A stretch of DNA of 39,385 nucleotides, from positions 1 to 39,385 of the forward strand of contig CACWLF010000010.1 in NCBI GenBank assembly GCA_902761645.1, in the 5' to 3' direction. How positions within the stretch are numbered: the first letter of the stretch is position 1; every line of letters begins with the position of its first letter. The DNA comes from an uncultured Aeromonadales bacterium (GTDB taxonomy: Bacteria > Pseudomonadota > Gammaproteobacteria > Enterobacterales > Succinivibrionaceae). Shown in pieces: positions 27,042 through 35,698 of this stretch. The position numbers were made by a program, and so were the translations under genes. A model generated the notes under the pieces. The model did not search any database, was not told where the DNA came from, and saw only the letters and a program-made list of their open reading frames with translations.

Positions 27042-27186
27042 TTTCTGCAGTATCGAAAAAAAAATTTTAAATCCTTGAAATTTTATTTCAGTCTGAGCAG
27101 GAGACTGCAGATTCATCAGTATGATCCATGAATTCATGAAAAAAATATGAATCAGTCCGGGAAATACAGAAGAACAGAATATGAAC

Positions 27187-27241
27187 AGGCGGCTTTTCAC
27201 ATGAGAAGAATAATTTCACTGGAAAGCCGCCTGCAGTTTTT
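27187..27241 (+). terminator. Terminator of the RavA/ViaA-like operon
   Basis: AGGCGGCTTT (27187-27196) and AAAGCCGCCT (27223-27232) form a perfect 10-base-pair GC-rich stem with a 26-base loop, followed four bases later by five T (27237-27241). No U-run is present for the minus strand. Confidence 0.75.
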
Positions 27242-27287
27242 CCGTTAACCGGAACCGGATGATTGCATGTAATCAGAAACAAAAAAA

Positions 27288-28646
27288 TTATTTTTTGCTT
27301 GTGATCCAGATTGCCGGTCTGATTACCGACGGTTCATTTGCTGAAGGTCCGTATTCCGTGTGAAGATGTCCGTTCTGAACATTCTGCATATCACTGCATC
27401 CGTCGTAGCATTCAATACCGTTGGAACGTTCTCTTAAAATCCAGACAGGGTTGTCTGCAGCATAATCAGCCGCCGCGCATTTTTCCTGGTTTTCCGCGCA
27501 TTCAGGAGAACCTTCTCTGATTTTCTGACGGACATAACCGGTAACGGAAATATTTCTCAGAGAGTGCTCGGGAATAAAATGCATAACATCTCTGGCGGTG
27601 AGCAGAAAAACCTGATCCTGCGAAAAAGTTTCATCTGCTTCTTCTCCGTACAGTTCCACATTTGAGCCGAGTTTTACTTTAACAATTTTTTTGATTTCCT
27701 CGCTGCTGAACGTGCTTTTTATAAAATCCCCGTTCAGATATTTTCTTAATTCCGAATTTTTCCAGTCAAAGGCGGTATAGCTTTCGCCTTTATTGAAAGG
27801 CAGGTAGTCAATACCGTATTTTGTCACCAGAAGTTTTTTACCTTTGGCGCGATCTTCATAGAGAACAATCCATTCGAGATCTGTTTTTTCAGATGAACCT
27901 GCTTTCTGCGGAGCCTTTCCGAATCTGATGATCTCGCCGCCGTTTCTCTTCGGAGCCTTGAATTTGTCAAGGGAAACCCATACAGCAGGTCTGATCAGCC
28001 CTCCTTTGTGGAAAGCTTCGGTACCTTCTGAACTGATCATTCCGCTCGAATTTACATAAGGCGCGCGTGAGCCGGTTCTGTCTGATCTCAGCCACCACCA
28101 GCCGTATTTCAGATTGTTGAGTTCTGCGGCATTGTTCCTGTCTGCCTCCTGTGATGCATAGAGCAGACGATCTTTCGTGTCTGGCAGATATTTTTCCGTC
28201 TCCTGTTTATTCAGAATAAAAAACAGAGTATCTGTTTCCTCATTGTACGGAATTATTGAATCTCCCTCCCATGAATCGAAATCGATCATGTCTTTCAGAG
28301 AGCCGCCTTCACGTCCGTCAAGCACGGCAAATCCGCTGAATGAACATTCGCTTCCTTCGGGCTCCTCTTCAGAATATTCATGAGTGCAGTAGGAACCTGA
28401 ATAAATTCCCTGTCTTGCCAGGAGCAGCATTTTTTTTCCGGCCTGATCTACGTCAATCACATCCCATTCCAATGCATAGCTCCGATCCAGTTCGGATGAA
28501 TCCTTTCTGAATTTAATCATATTGTGTGCAGGATCAGTAAGGAGAAATTCAACCTTGTCGCCAACCTGATATGTCGGAGTTTCCGCCTGCAGCGTTCCGA
28601 AGGAAAGAATTCCGCACATGGAAAAAAGAACCGGTTTTAAATTCAT
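27288..28646 (-). CDS. Exported protein with duplicated DUF6273-like module
   Basis: A signal peptide (about 1-21, ending TLQA) is followed by two similar halves of about 210 residues. Each begins with a beta segment on editing or display of values (TYQVGDKVEFLL; NGGEIIRFGKAPQ), includes a Tyr/Trp-rich middle, and ends in the same way: WWWLRSDRTGS to LIRPAVWVSL in the first, WILRERSNGIE to VIRPAIWITS in the second. This WWLRS...RPAxWI pattern is that of DUF6273, a domain found in exported proteins of gut bacteria whose function is unknown. I chose ATG 28646 because GAGG lies nine bases upstream on the minus strand; a TTG nine bases earlier is the alternative. It is the last gene of the minus-strand group. 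Confidence 0.75.
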   Translation of the reverse strand: MNLKPVLFSMCGILSFGTLQAETPTYQVGDKVEFLLTDPAHNMIKFRKDSSELDRSYALEWDVIDVDQAGKKMLLLARQGIYSGSYCTHEYSEEEPEGSECSFSGFAVLDGREGGSLKDMIDFDSWEGDSIIPYNEETDTLFFILNKQETEKYLPDTKDRLLYASQEADRNNAAELNNLKYGWWWLRSDRTGSRAPYVNSSGMISSEGTEAFHKGGLIRPAVWVSLDKFKAPKRNGGEIIRFGKAPQKAGSSEKTDLEWIVLYEDRAKGKKLLVTKYGIDYLPFNKGESYTAFDWKNSELRKYLNGDFIKSTFSSEEIKKIVKVKLGSNVELYGEEADETFSQDQVFLLTARDVMHFIPEHSLRNISVTGYVRQKIREGSPECAENQEKCAAADYAADNPVWILRERSNGIECYDGCSDMQNVQNGHLHTEYGPSANEPSVIRPAIWITSKK

Positions 28647-28796
28647 TGATAGCAACCTCGCTTATTTTTTGAAATTATTTCTGACATTATAACATTACTG
28701 ACTGTTTATGACTGATGTATCTGCTTTTTAAGTATTCTGATGCGGTAGCCGGTTCTGCAGATCTTCTGCTGCAGCCGCCTGAAAAAATTTTGCCCG

Positions 28797-29189
28797 TTAA
28801 TCTATGCATGCCATGATCATGCGGTGATTAAGATTGTACAGAAGAAAATAATTTTTATTGTCCTTGAATTTCTGTTCCATATGAACATCAAGATACTGTA
28901 AATCCATGGCACCGCGGGTAAGAAATTTCCGGCACATATCACCTTCAACAAATTTTATGAACAGACTTCTGAGATTATCCTTTTCGGCAATTTTGACTAT
29001 TTTATAATGAACGGTAAAGGTTCGGAGATATTTCAGTATGCTGCGAAAATAAGGCATGCACTGTTCCTTTTCCGTATTGCACGGTATCACCAGGGTGTAG
29101 CGGCTGTTTTCAACAGGAAGGTTTCCTATTGACACCGACGGCGTCATCATCCATGCCAGTGCCAGAACAATTAGTAGAAATTTCATCAT
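28797..29189 (-). CDS. Small exported hypothetical protein
   Basis: The N-terminus MMKFLLIVLALAWMMTPSVS is a signal peptide; the second ATG (29186) may be the true start, since AGG is better spaced to it. The mature part of about 110 residues is basic, with Cys residues at PCNTEKEQC, DMCRKF and MACID, and ends NYFLLYNLNHRMIMACID. Family unknown. It lies between the LRR gene (104 bases upstream) and the DUF6273-like gene (150 bases downstream), all on the minus strand. Confidence 0.65.
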   Translation of the reverse strand: MMKFLLIVLALAWMMTPSVSIGNLPVENSRYTLVIPCNTEKEQCMPYFRSILKYLRTFTVHYKIVKIAEKDNLRSLFIKFVEGDMCRKFLTRGAMDLQYLDVHMEQKFKDNKNYFLLYNLNHRMIMACID

Positions 29190-29293
29190 ATGCCTATTTC
29201 TTATTTGCTGATGTACAGCGGCTCCTGTTCCTTTGCTCCGGACATATCCGGGAACTGAAAAAGAACGGTTTTTCGCTGCGGGTTTAATTATGT

Positions 29294-30529
29294 CTACAGG
29301 CGCCTGAATTTCGATGTTATAAAAAAGTCCGGCTTTCTTTTCAGTGCGCTGCAGTTTTTGAACATATTATCAAACAGCTGGGCATCTGTGGTATCAAATT
29401 CAGGAACTTCTTCAAGTTTTGTACAGTTTTCAAACATGCTGTTGAAATTAATTACTTTTGAGGTATTCCATTCCGGGAATTTAACCAGGTTTGCGCAGTT
29501 TATAAATGCACGGTTGAGATTCTGGGTATTATCCGTTTCGTAAACCGGCACATAGGAAAGACTGTGACAGTCGGCGGCAAATTCGGTTAAATCGGTGGCT
29601 GAGCCGAGACCGGTGATTTTCGGCAGCGCGGTCAGTTTCTTGCAGTCCACAAACATGTGGTCCGCCACATTAACTCTGCCTGCGGTAATTGTACCGACGG
29701 AGGTCAGATTCTCACAGTGGGCGAACATGTAGGAGAGAACCGAGGCATTGCTCAGATCGAGATCAGGAACGCTTTCCAGTGAGCTGCATCCCATAAACAT
29801 CATATTAAGTTTTTTTGCATGTTTCAAATCCCATTCCGGCACCTTTTTAAGCTGTTCACAGCTGTCGCACATGCTGACGGCGGTTTCCAGACTGTTGAAT
29901 CTGAATTTCGGCAGTTCGCGCAGACTGCAGCAGCTGAGGAAACAGTTGTTCATGTTTTTTACTCTGCCGGTATCAAGCGGTGCGATTTCCGTAAGTGCAT
30001 AGCAGTTGTCAAAGGCCGATTCCATATCGGTTGCGCATGAGGTGTTCAGACGGGGAATTTTTTCCAGTGAGCGGCAGGCGGAAAAGGCGAATGCAAGATC
30101 CTCTGCCGATGAGGTATCAAGAGCGTTCAGATCCTTAAGCTGAAAACAGCATTCACAGAAACCTCTGAATTTTTTTACGTTGCCAGTACCGGTGAACGGA
30201 ATGGAAACGAGCTTATGGCAGTTCTTCAGAGCAAAACTTAAATCTGAAACATGAGACACGTCAATCGGAGTGCAGGATGTCAGATTCTCGCAGTTTGCAA
30301 ACAGTCCCGACAAAGATCTGCAGTTTTCTCCGGCTGTGATTCTGAATTTAACGGTTCTTAAGGGCTTAAGTCCGAAAAAAGGGGAGTCGCTGAATTCCGC
30401 CCTGCTGATATCGGCGGTGAGACTGTAGTTTATAATCAGCTCCTCAAGGGTATTGGTTATAATTCTGACCTTCAGCTGTTCGTCGATATCCTTTGCTGAA
30501 TTCAGAGTGAATATTTTCTGATTGTCCAT
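29294..30529 (-). CDS. BspA-type leucine-rich-repeat protein (DUF285-like)
   Basis: This 411-residue protein is nearly all repeats of about 23 residues of the form F-x-x-C-x-x-L-x-x-[IVL]-P-x-x-[DN]-[TL]-S-x-[AV]-x-x-[ML]-x-x-[AM]-F (for example MFMGCSSLESVPDLDLSNA and MFAHCENLTSVGTITAGR). That is the BspA/DUF285 style of leucine-rich repeat, which builds a solenoid for protein binding. Such proteins are usually surface-exposed, but here there is no signal peptide (MDNQKIFTLNSAKDIDEQ), so it should act in the cytosol or use another export route. It follows a Sel1 gene by 15 bases and has no clear ribosome site of its own, which suggests coupling. Confidence 0.8.
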   Translation of the reverse strand: MDNQKIFTLNSAKDIDEQLKVRIITNTLEELIINYSLTADISRAEFSDSPFFGLKPLRTVKFRITAGENCRSLSGLFANCENLTSCTPIDVSHVSDLSFALKNCHKLVSIPFTGTGNVKKFRGFCECCFQLKDLNALDTSSAEDLAFAFSACRSLEKIPRLNTSCATDMESAFDNCYALTEIAPLDTGRVKNMNNCFLSCCSLRELPKFRFNSLETAVSMCDSCEQLKKVPEWDLKHAKKLNMMFMGCSSLESVPDLDLSNASVLSYMFAHCENLTSVGTITAGRVNVADHMFVDCKKLTALPKITGLGSATDLTEFAADCHSLSYVPVYETDNTQNLNRAFINCANLVKFPEWNTSKVINFNSMFENCTKLEEVPEFDTTDAQLFDNMFKNCSALKRKPDFFITSKFRRL

Positions 30530-30544
30530 GATTATATTTGTAAA

Positions 30545-32188
30545 TTATTCAAGTATGCCCGCCGGCTCAATATCTGCAAGATCGTCATCAATATCCGTCA
30601 GGTGATGCCTGAGAACAGGAAATTCTGCACAGTACATAGGAAGATCCGCATTGTAGCGGGCGGTTATGATTTCTGAAATTTTTTCACTCAATATTTCTCC
30701 GGAGATTTCATCGGCGGATAAATCGCTGATATTTCCCGAAGTGGTTCCAAATAACGACTTTTCGATTCTACCATACAATCTGCTCTGATACAGATCTTTT
30801 TCTGTTCCTTCGCCGGTTTCGTAAGCCTTTGCCACATTACGGACAGCTTCAATATGACCAAGGTCGGCGGCTCTCTTGAACAGTGAAAACGCCTTGTTCG
30901 GATCTTTCGGTGCGGAATTTCCTTCACGGAAGATATTTCCCAGCAGGAACGCCGCATTGTCGCTGCCGTTTTCTGCCGCCTGCGTCAGCCAGCTGATGTA
31001 TTTTTCCTGATCTTTGGCGGCAATGGTGCCGTCGCGGTAGATTTCTGCAAGTTCCAGCTGTGCCGGCACAGCTTTAAGTTCCGCGGCCCTGTTCAGAAGC
31101 TCCAGAGCCCTTGCCGGATCTTCGGCGGTTCCGCTGCCTGTCTTGCAGCATATGGCAAGTCCGAACATCGCAACCTTATGGTCGGGTTTGTTTTCCAGAA
31201 CTCTGCTGTAGTATTCAAAGGCTTTCTTCTCATCCTTTTCAACACCCCAGCCGGAATAGCAGCAGGTTGCCAGATCGGCCAGCGCGTCATAACGGTTGGC
31301 GGCGGGCAGTTCAGCCGCTTTTTTCAGCAGTCTTACCACCTGCTTTTCATCGGTTGCGGTATGAAGCGGATCTTTCATAATCAGATCTGCAAGCTCATAT
31401 GCCGCTTCAAGCACATTGTGTTCATAGGCGGAGCGGAAGTGGCGGATGGCAAGTCTGATATTTCTTTCCGACTTGTAGTGACTGGCCAGAATGAATTCGC
31501 ACAGTCCCTCCTTGTTTTCAGCACCCTTTTTGATAATCTGAAATGCCAGTTCGACATCCTGCTCCACGCCGGCGATGCCGCGCATGTAGTAGGTTGCAAG
31601 GATTCCGCTGACGGAGTAGCGTTTTTCATTAAAGGCCTTTTTAAGATACGGGAATGCCTCCTGAAGTTTCAGAGAAGTGTAGCAGAGCTGTCCGAATTCC
31701 TCATTGAAACTGTATTCCGGATTTTTTGCCGCAACATCCTTTATGATTTCCTCGGCTCTGGCGGGATCTTCAGTGCATCCTCTGCCGCTGAAATATAATT
31801 TTGCCAGTTCCACGGCGGCTTTTGCATGGCCGTGCTCTGCGGCTCTTTTCAGCCATCTGAAGTTTTCCTCGTAGCTGAATTCCGGCTGATTCTGATACGG
31901 TGCAAAATAAACGGCATATTCATATTCGGCATCCGGTTCATTGTTTTCAGCTGCTTTAATCAGCCACTCCTTCGCCTTGAGAATGTCCTTTTCGGTACCC
32001 AGTCCGTTGAAGTACATTCTGTACAGCATGTAGCAGCTGCGGGGATCTCCCGGCGACGCCAGTCCGGATAAAATCTTGAAAGCCTGTCTGTAATTGTTCC
32101 TGGCGCACAGCTGTTCGCAATCCGCCAGAGTAAAATTCTTTTCCTTTATGTTTTCTGTTTTTTTAACTGCAACAAATTTTTTCTTCAT
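30545..32188 (-). CDS. Cytosolic Sel1-repeat protein
   Basis: This 547-residue protein has no signal or membrane segment and starts with a basic MKKKFVAVKKTENIKEKNF. From about residue 25 it is a run of Sel1-like repeats (for example AKEWLIKAAENNEPDAEYEYAVYF, AAELAKLYFSGRGCTEDPARAE, AFSLFKRAADLGHIEAVRNVAKAYETGEG), ending near residue 470, followed by an acidic tail (TDIDDDLADIEPAGILE). It should be an alpha-solenoid scaffold. AGGGA precedes the ATG. It is the second of three genes whose spacers are only 15-17 bases. Confidence 0.85.
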   Translation of the reverse strand: MKKKFVAVKKTENIKEKNFTLADCEQLCARNNYRQAFKILSGLASPGDPRSCYMLYRMYFNGLGTEKDILKAKEWLIKAAENNEPDAEYEYAVYFAPYQNQPEFSYEENFRWLKRAAEHGHAKAAVELAKLYFSGRGCTEDPARAEEIIKDVAAKNPEYSFNEEFGQLCYTSLKLQEAFPYLKKAFNEKRYSVSGILATYYMRGIAGVEQDVELAFQIIKKGAENKEGLCEFILASHYKSERNIRLAIRHFRSAYEHNVLEAAYELADLIMKDPLHTATDEKQVVRLLKKAAELPAANRYDALADLATCCYSGWGVEKDEKKAFEYYSRVLENKPDHKVAMFGLAICCKTGSGTAEDPARALELLNRAAELKAVPAQLELAEIYRDGTIAAKDQEKYISWLTQAAENGSDNAAFLLGNIFREGNSAPKDPNKAFSLFKRAADLGHIEAVRNVAKAYETGEGTEKDLYQSRLYGRIEKSLFGTTSGNISDLSADEISGEILSEKISEIITARYNADLPMYCAEFPVLRHHLTDIDDDLADIEPAGILE

Positions 32189-32205
32189 ATGATCCCTGAT
32201 ATGAT

Positions 32206-33822
32206 TTAACCGTTACGCTGAATTTTTCCGGACACCTGATTGAGCATCTGCATTCTTGCCTGCTGCTGGATATCCTCCTTTTCGGCCGGTGTGATGGAAT
32301 CCTCGATTTCCTTCAGCAGAGCCGGATATTCCCTGTTCGGATATTCATTCGGGATCAGATAGGCATAGTAATAGGCAAGCTGATCGTCCTTTTCAAAAAC
32401 AGATTCCTCATCGCCGGTCTCTTTCTTCACACCGCTGTGATAGAGTTTCGCCAGTTCGAATCTTGCATCAATCTGTCCCAGATGCGATGCCTCCACATAA
32501 TAGTAGCGGGCCTTTTTGTAGTCCGGCGACGGAGACAGCTTGCCGCCGACATACAGTTTTGCCAGACAGTACATCGCTTCGCGATCTCCGTTCTCGGCAA
32601 GTACGGTAAGCCATCGCTGCGCCAGCAGAAAATTCGGGGCGTTGGTTTCGTCGGCATAGTAGACGCCGAGGAAGAACTGAGCCTTGCGATCTCCGTTTTC
32701 GGCGGATCTGGTATACCATTCGATTGATTTCTTGACATCACGCGGAATGTACTGGTTGCGTCCCTGCATGTAAAGCATGCCGAGCAGACGCTGCGCCTTG
32801 ACCGAACCTGTTTCCGCCGCTTTTATGATCAGTTCCGACGACTTCAGCTGGTCTTCCTTTACTCCCAGTCCTTCGCCGTAAATTCTGGAAAGCACGCGCA
32901 TGCATTCCGGCTCGCCGCGTGCCGCGCCGCTTGAAACCAGGATCATCGCCTTTTCGTAGTCTCTCGGAATCATGGTTCCGTCAAGAAGCATGGACGCCAT
33001 GCGGGATGCCGCCTTTTCACAGCCCAGACTCAGGGCGAAGGAGTACCAGTTGTAGGCACGCTGTCCGTTAGGGAAGGTTCCGATGGATTCCTCGTACATT
33101 TTTCCCAGCTGATACTGCGCCAGAGGATAATTCTGCGCCGCCGCCTGATTCATCAGTTTGAAGGCTGTTTCGGCATTCGGCACCACGCCGTTTCCTTTAA
33201 TGTACATCATGCCGAGCTGGTAGATTGCCGGCAGGTAGTTGTGGCGCGCCGCCATGGAAACATATCTGAAACCTTCCTTCGGGTTCCTGTCTGTTCCGGT
33301 TCCGGTCAGATACTGCATGCCGGTTTCGTATTCAGCCTCCGGCCAGGTTTCGAGGTGATCGTCGGCTATTGACTTGTAGATGGTGAATGCTTCTTCAGGA
33401 TTGTACTGGGGGTCGGTTACGGTATTGAGATATTTTGCAAGTTTCAGCATTGCGGGATAATACTGCTGCTGCGCCGCCCTGGTATAGTATTCATAGGCTT
33501 TCTGGTGATCAGGTTCGCCGCCGCGGATGCCGTGCTCGTACCATTCGGCAAGCTTGAAGCATGACACCGCATCCTTTGATGCCGCCATGACCAGATATTT
33601 TTCCGCCTCGCTGAGACTGAGAGTGGTTCCGAGACCGTACTGGTAAATCTGAACAAGTGTGAGAAGAATGCGGATATCTCCGGTATGAAGGAATTTGAAA
33701 CATCCGTCCAGGGCTTCCGAATATTTACCAAGATCGAACAGCTTAAGTGTATTTTCGATCGTATCATTGGTCAGGGATACATTTTCCTGATGTATTTGAA
33801 ATCTGTGAATCGTTCTTCTCAT
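32206..33822 (-). CDS. Cytosolic Sel1-repeat protein
   Basis: This is a second Sel1 array of about 538 residues, without signal peptide. The repeats run from about residue 35 to 500 (for example AEKYLVMAASKDAVSCFKLAEWYEHG, AFKLMNQAAAQNYPLAQYQLGKMYEES, SIEWYTRSAENGDRKAQFFLGVYYADE) and the tail is polar (KEDIQQQARMQMLNQV). It resembles its neighbour in layout, so the pair probably arose by duplication and then diverged. I prefer ATG 33822, with GGAG 12 bases upstream, to the in-frame GTG at 33846, which has no ribosome site. It is the first gene of the minus-strand Sel1-Sel1-LRR group. Confidence 0.83.
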   Translation of the reverse strand: MRRTIHRFQIHQENVSLTNDTIENTLKLFDLGKYSEALDGCFKFLHTGDIRILLTLVQIYQYGLGTTLSLSEAEKYLVMAASKDAVSCFKLAEWYEHGIRGGEPDHQKAYEYYTRAAQQQYYPAMLKLAKYLNTVTDPQYNPEEAFTIYKSIADDHLETWPEAEYETGMQYLTGTGTDRNPKEGFRYVSMAARHNYLPAIYQLGMMYIKGNGVVPNAETAFKLMNQAAAQNYPLAQYQLGKMYEESIGTFPNGQRAYNWYSFALSLGCEKAASRMASMLLDGTMIPRDYEKAMILVSSGAARGEPECMRVLSRIYGEGLGVKEDQLKSSELIIKAAETGSVKAQRLLGMLYMQGRNQYIPRDVKKSIEWYTRSAENGDRKAQFFLGVYYADETNAPNFLLAQRWLTVLAENGDREAMYCLAKLYVGGKLSPSPDYKKARYYYVEASHLGQIDARFELAKLYHSGVKKETGDEESVFEKDDQLAYYYAYLIPNEYPNREYPALLKEIEDSITPAEKEDIQQQARMQMLNQVSGKIQRNG

Positions 33823-34200
33823 TAGTCCGTTTAACTCCTGAAACACTTTTGATTCATAGTAGCATTATAAATGATTGTTTTTTGTGCGTAAGATTTAAAT
33901 TTTGACATTGGAATCAGTGGATTAGCAGGATTGTGAACAGTTTATCTTAAAATATGCGGTTTGCTGCGGAATGGCGTGTCATGACTGAAGCTGTTCAGGC
34001 CGGATCCTGGGCGGATTTTTTTTCTTTTTTCTGAAATTAAATGTAAATCGGGAGGTGTTCATGTTGTTTATTCATGTCAGGCGTTAATCCGGATAAAATG
34101 TTTTTGACCTGTTGGGACAGATATGTTCATAACATGCGAGGCACGGCTTTTTTATGATATCATACGGATTGAAGAAAGTTTTCGGGAGCAGTGGTTGTAA
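33823..34200. other. Intergenic region between Sel1 operon and methyltransferase gene
   Basis: No gene is supported in about 375 bases. Near 33998-34028 a short CAGG/CCTG stem is followed by a run of T, a weak terminator-like element on the plus strand. The promoters of the divergent Sel1 operon and methyltransferase gene should lie here; I cannot place them. GGGAG at about 34183 may be the distant ribosome site of the methyltransferase. Confidence 0.4.
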
Positions 34201-35112
34201 ATGATTGACAGGGTATTTGTACCGCCGGTTAAGATTCAGGGAATAAAAACGGGAATCGTCAGGCTGATAGCCGCAAATATGCCGCACGGTTCAGACATGG
34301 TGTGGTATGAGCCCTTTATGGGATCCGGAGTTGCGGGACTGAACCTTGCACCCCGCAGAGCAGTGTTTTCCGATATCAACCCACATGTGATTCGGCTTTA
34401 CAATTCGATAAAGGAGAAAAAAATCACATCACGGACGGTAAGGGAATTTCTGGAATATGAAGGAGCAAGGCTAAAAACCGGAGATGATGAGCATTATTAT
34501 TTTATCCGGGACCGCTTTAATGAAAAACACGATCCTCTGGATTTTCTTTTTCTGAACCGGAGCTGTTTCAACGGCATGATCAGATTTAACCGTGATTACC
34601 GCTTTAATGTACCTTACGGACACAAACCTGAAAGATTCTCAAAGGCATATGTTACGAAAATTGTTAATCAGGTAAAGCATCTGGAATCCGTGCTGGACGG
34701 CAGCGACTGGGAGTTTGCATGCTGCCCGTTTGAGAAAACAGTTGCCATGGCCGGAGAAAATGATTTTATTTACTGCGATCCTCCGTATATCGGCAGACAT
34801 GTGGATTATTACGACAGCTGGGATGAGATGCAGGAAAAAAAACTGCATGACGCACTGACATCATCGGGAGCGAAGTTCATGGTGTCCACCTGGGATCACA
34901 GCAGGTTCAGAAAAAATGATTATGTTGACACCCTCTGGAAGGGATGCTTCAAAGTAACCAAGGAACATTTTTATCATGTGGGTGCAAAGGAAAAAAACAG
35001 AAATGCCGTGACCGAGGCTCTGCTGATGAATTATGATCCAGGAAAAATTGCTGAAAATATTGCGCCGGGCAGGGAAGATAAGGTGGCCTGCAGTGAAGAA
35101 CTGAACCGATGA
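34201..35112 (+). CDS. D12-class N6-adenine DNA methyltransferase (orphan)
   Basis: The enzyme should transfer a methyl group from S-adenosylmethionine to adenine N6 in a short DNA site. The SAM motif F39-M-G-S-G43 near the N-terminus and the catalytic D193-P-P-Y196 further on give the alpha-type order of D12 (Dam/DpnII-like) enzymes. LNRSCFNGMIRFNRDYRFNVPYG lies between, in the target-recognition region. At 303 residues it is a usual length. No restriction endonuclease gene is adjacent on either side, so it looks like an orphan, perhaps of phage or regulatory origin. The recognition site cannot be read from the sequence. Confidence 0.88.
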   Translation: MIDRVFVPPVKIQGIKTGIVRLIAANMPHGSDMVWYEPFMGSGVAGLNLAPRRAVFSDINPHVIRLYNSIKEKKITSRTVREFLEYEGARLKTGDDEHYYFIRDRFNEKHDPLDFLFLNRSCFNGMIRFNRDYRFNVPYGHKPERFSKAYVTKIVNQVKHLESVLDGSDWEFACCPFEKTVAMAGENDFIYCDPPYIGRHVDYYDSWDEMQEKKLHDALTSSGAKFMVSTWDHSRFRKNDYVDTLWKGCFKVTKEHFYHVGAKEKNRNAVTEALLMNYDPGKIAENIAPGREDKVACSEELNR

Positions 35113-35228
35113 TGAAGGAATGCCGGATTCGGCGGTTACATTGATATGTCGGCGTCTGCAGAATTTTTTTGCTTTGTTGTGAACTGTCGGGAAATTGGTG
35201 CAGTTCATTACAATCATAATAAAGACAG

Positions 35229-35600
35229 ATGTATTTACGAACTTTAGGATTAAATTTGAATGTTTCTGCTGTCGGTCTAGGCTGTATGGGAATGACTCAT
35301 GCCTATGGTGCGGCAGTTAATTCGATGAGGTTTGGAGAGATTATCAGTCGAGCTGTTGATTTCGGTTACACTTTTTTTGATACAGCGGAAATATACGGAA
35401 CATCCGATAACCAGCATTTAAATGAGGAGGAACTTGGAAGAGCCCTTCGGCCGTACAGGGATAAGGTAGTCATAGGTACAAAGTTCGGTATAACTTTTGA
35501 CATGGCGTCTCCTGATATAAATAAACCGATTGTTTCCGATGCCCGTGAGAGAGCTGTCAGGGCTGTCTGGATCAGAAGCTGAACGGCAGCCTTGCGGTGT
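35229..35600 (+). pseudogene. Truncated aldo/keto reductase
   Basis: The first 100 codons read as a good aldo/keto reductase N-terminus: LGLNLNVSAVGLGCMGMTHAYG, then YTFFDTAEIYG with the catalytic Asp and Tyr, and YRDKVVIGTKFGITFD with the catalytic Lys. After NKPIVSDAR the homology breaks; a piece like the family's IRxxLxGSLxxL (QKLNGSL) appears in another frame near 35570-35590, and the frame ends at 35582. About two thirds of a normal 320-residue enzyme is missing, including the NADPH-binding end. It is a remnant, unlikely to be active. Confidence 0.8.
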
Positions 35601-35643
35601 GAGTACATAATTCTCTTTACAGTTGATCAGGGATGATTAATCT

Positions 35644-35671
35644 TAAAAAGCCGGCAGGAGACTGCCGGCTT
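35644..35671 (-). terminator. Intrinsic terminator of the hydrolase gene
   Basis: AAGCCGGCAG (35648-35657) and CTGCCGGCTT (35662-35671) form a perfect 10-base-pair stem with a four-base loop. Read on the minus strand it is followed by a U-run, so it ends the hydrolase transcript. On the plus strand no T-run follows. Confidence 0.85.
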
Positions 35672-35698
35672 GTGCACTGCATCTTTAGTACCTGAATA

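Noticed and set aside
31178-31798. 206-codon plus-strand frame opposite a Sel1 gene
   Set aside because: It is an antisense shadow of the repeat-coding strand, with no ribosome site and no recognisable domain.
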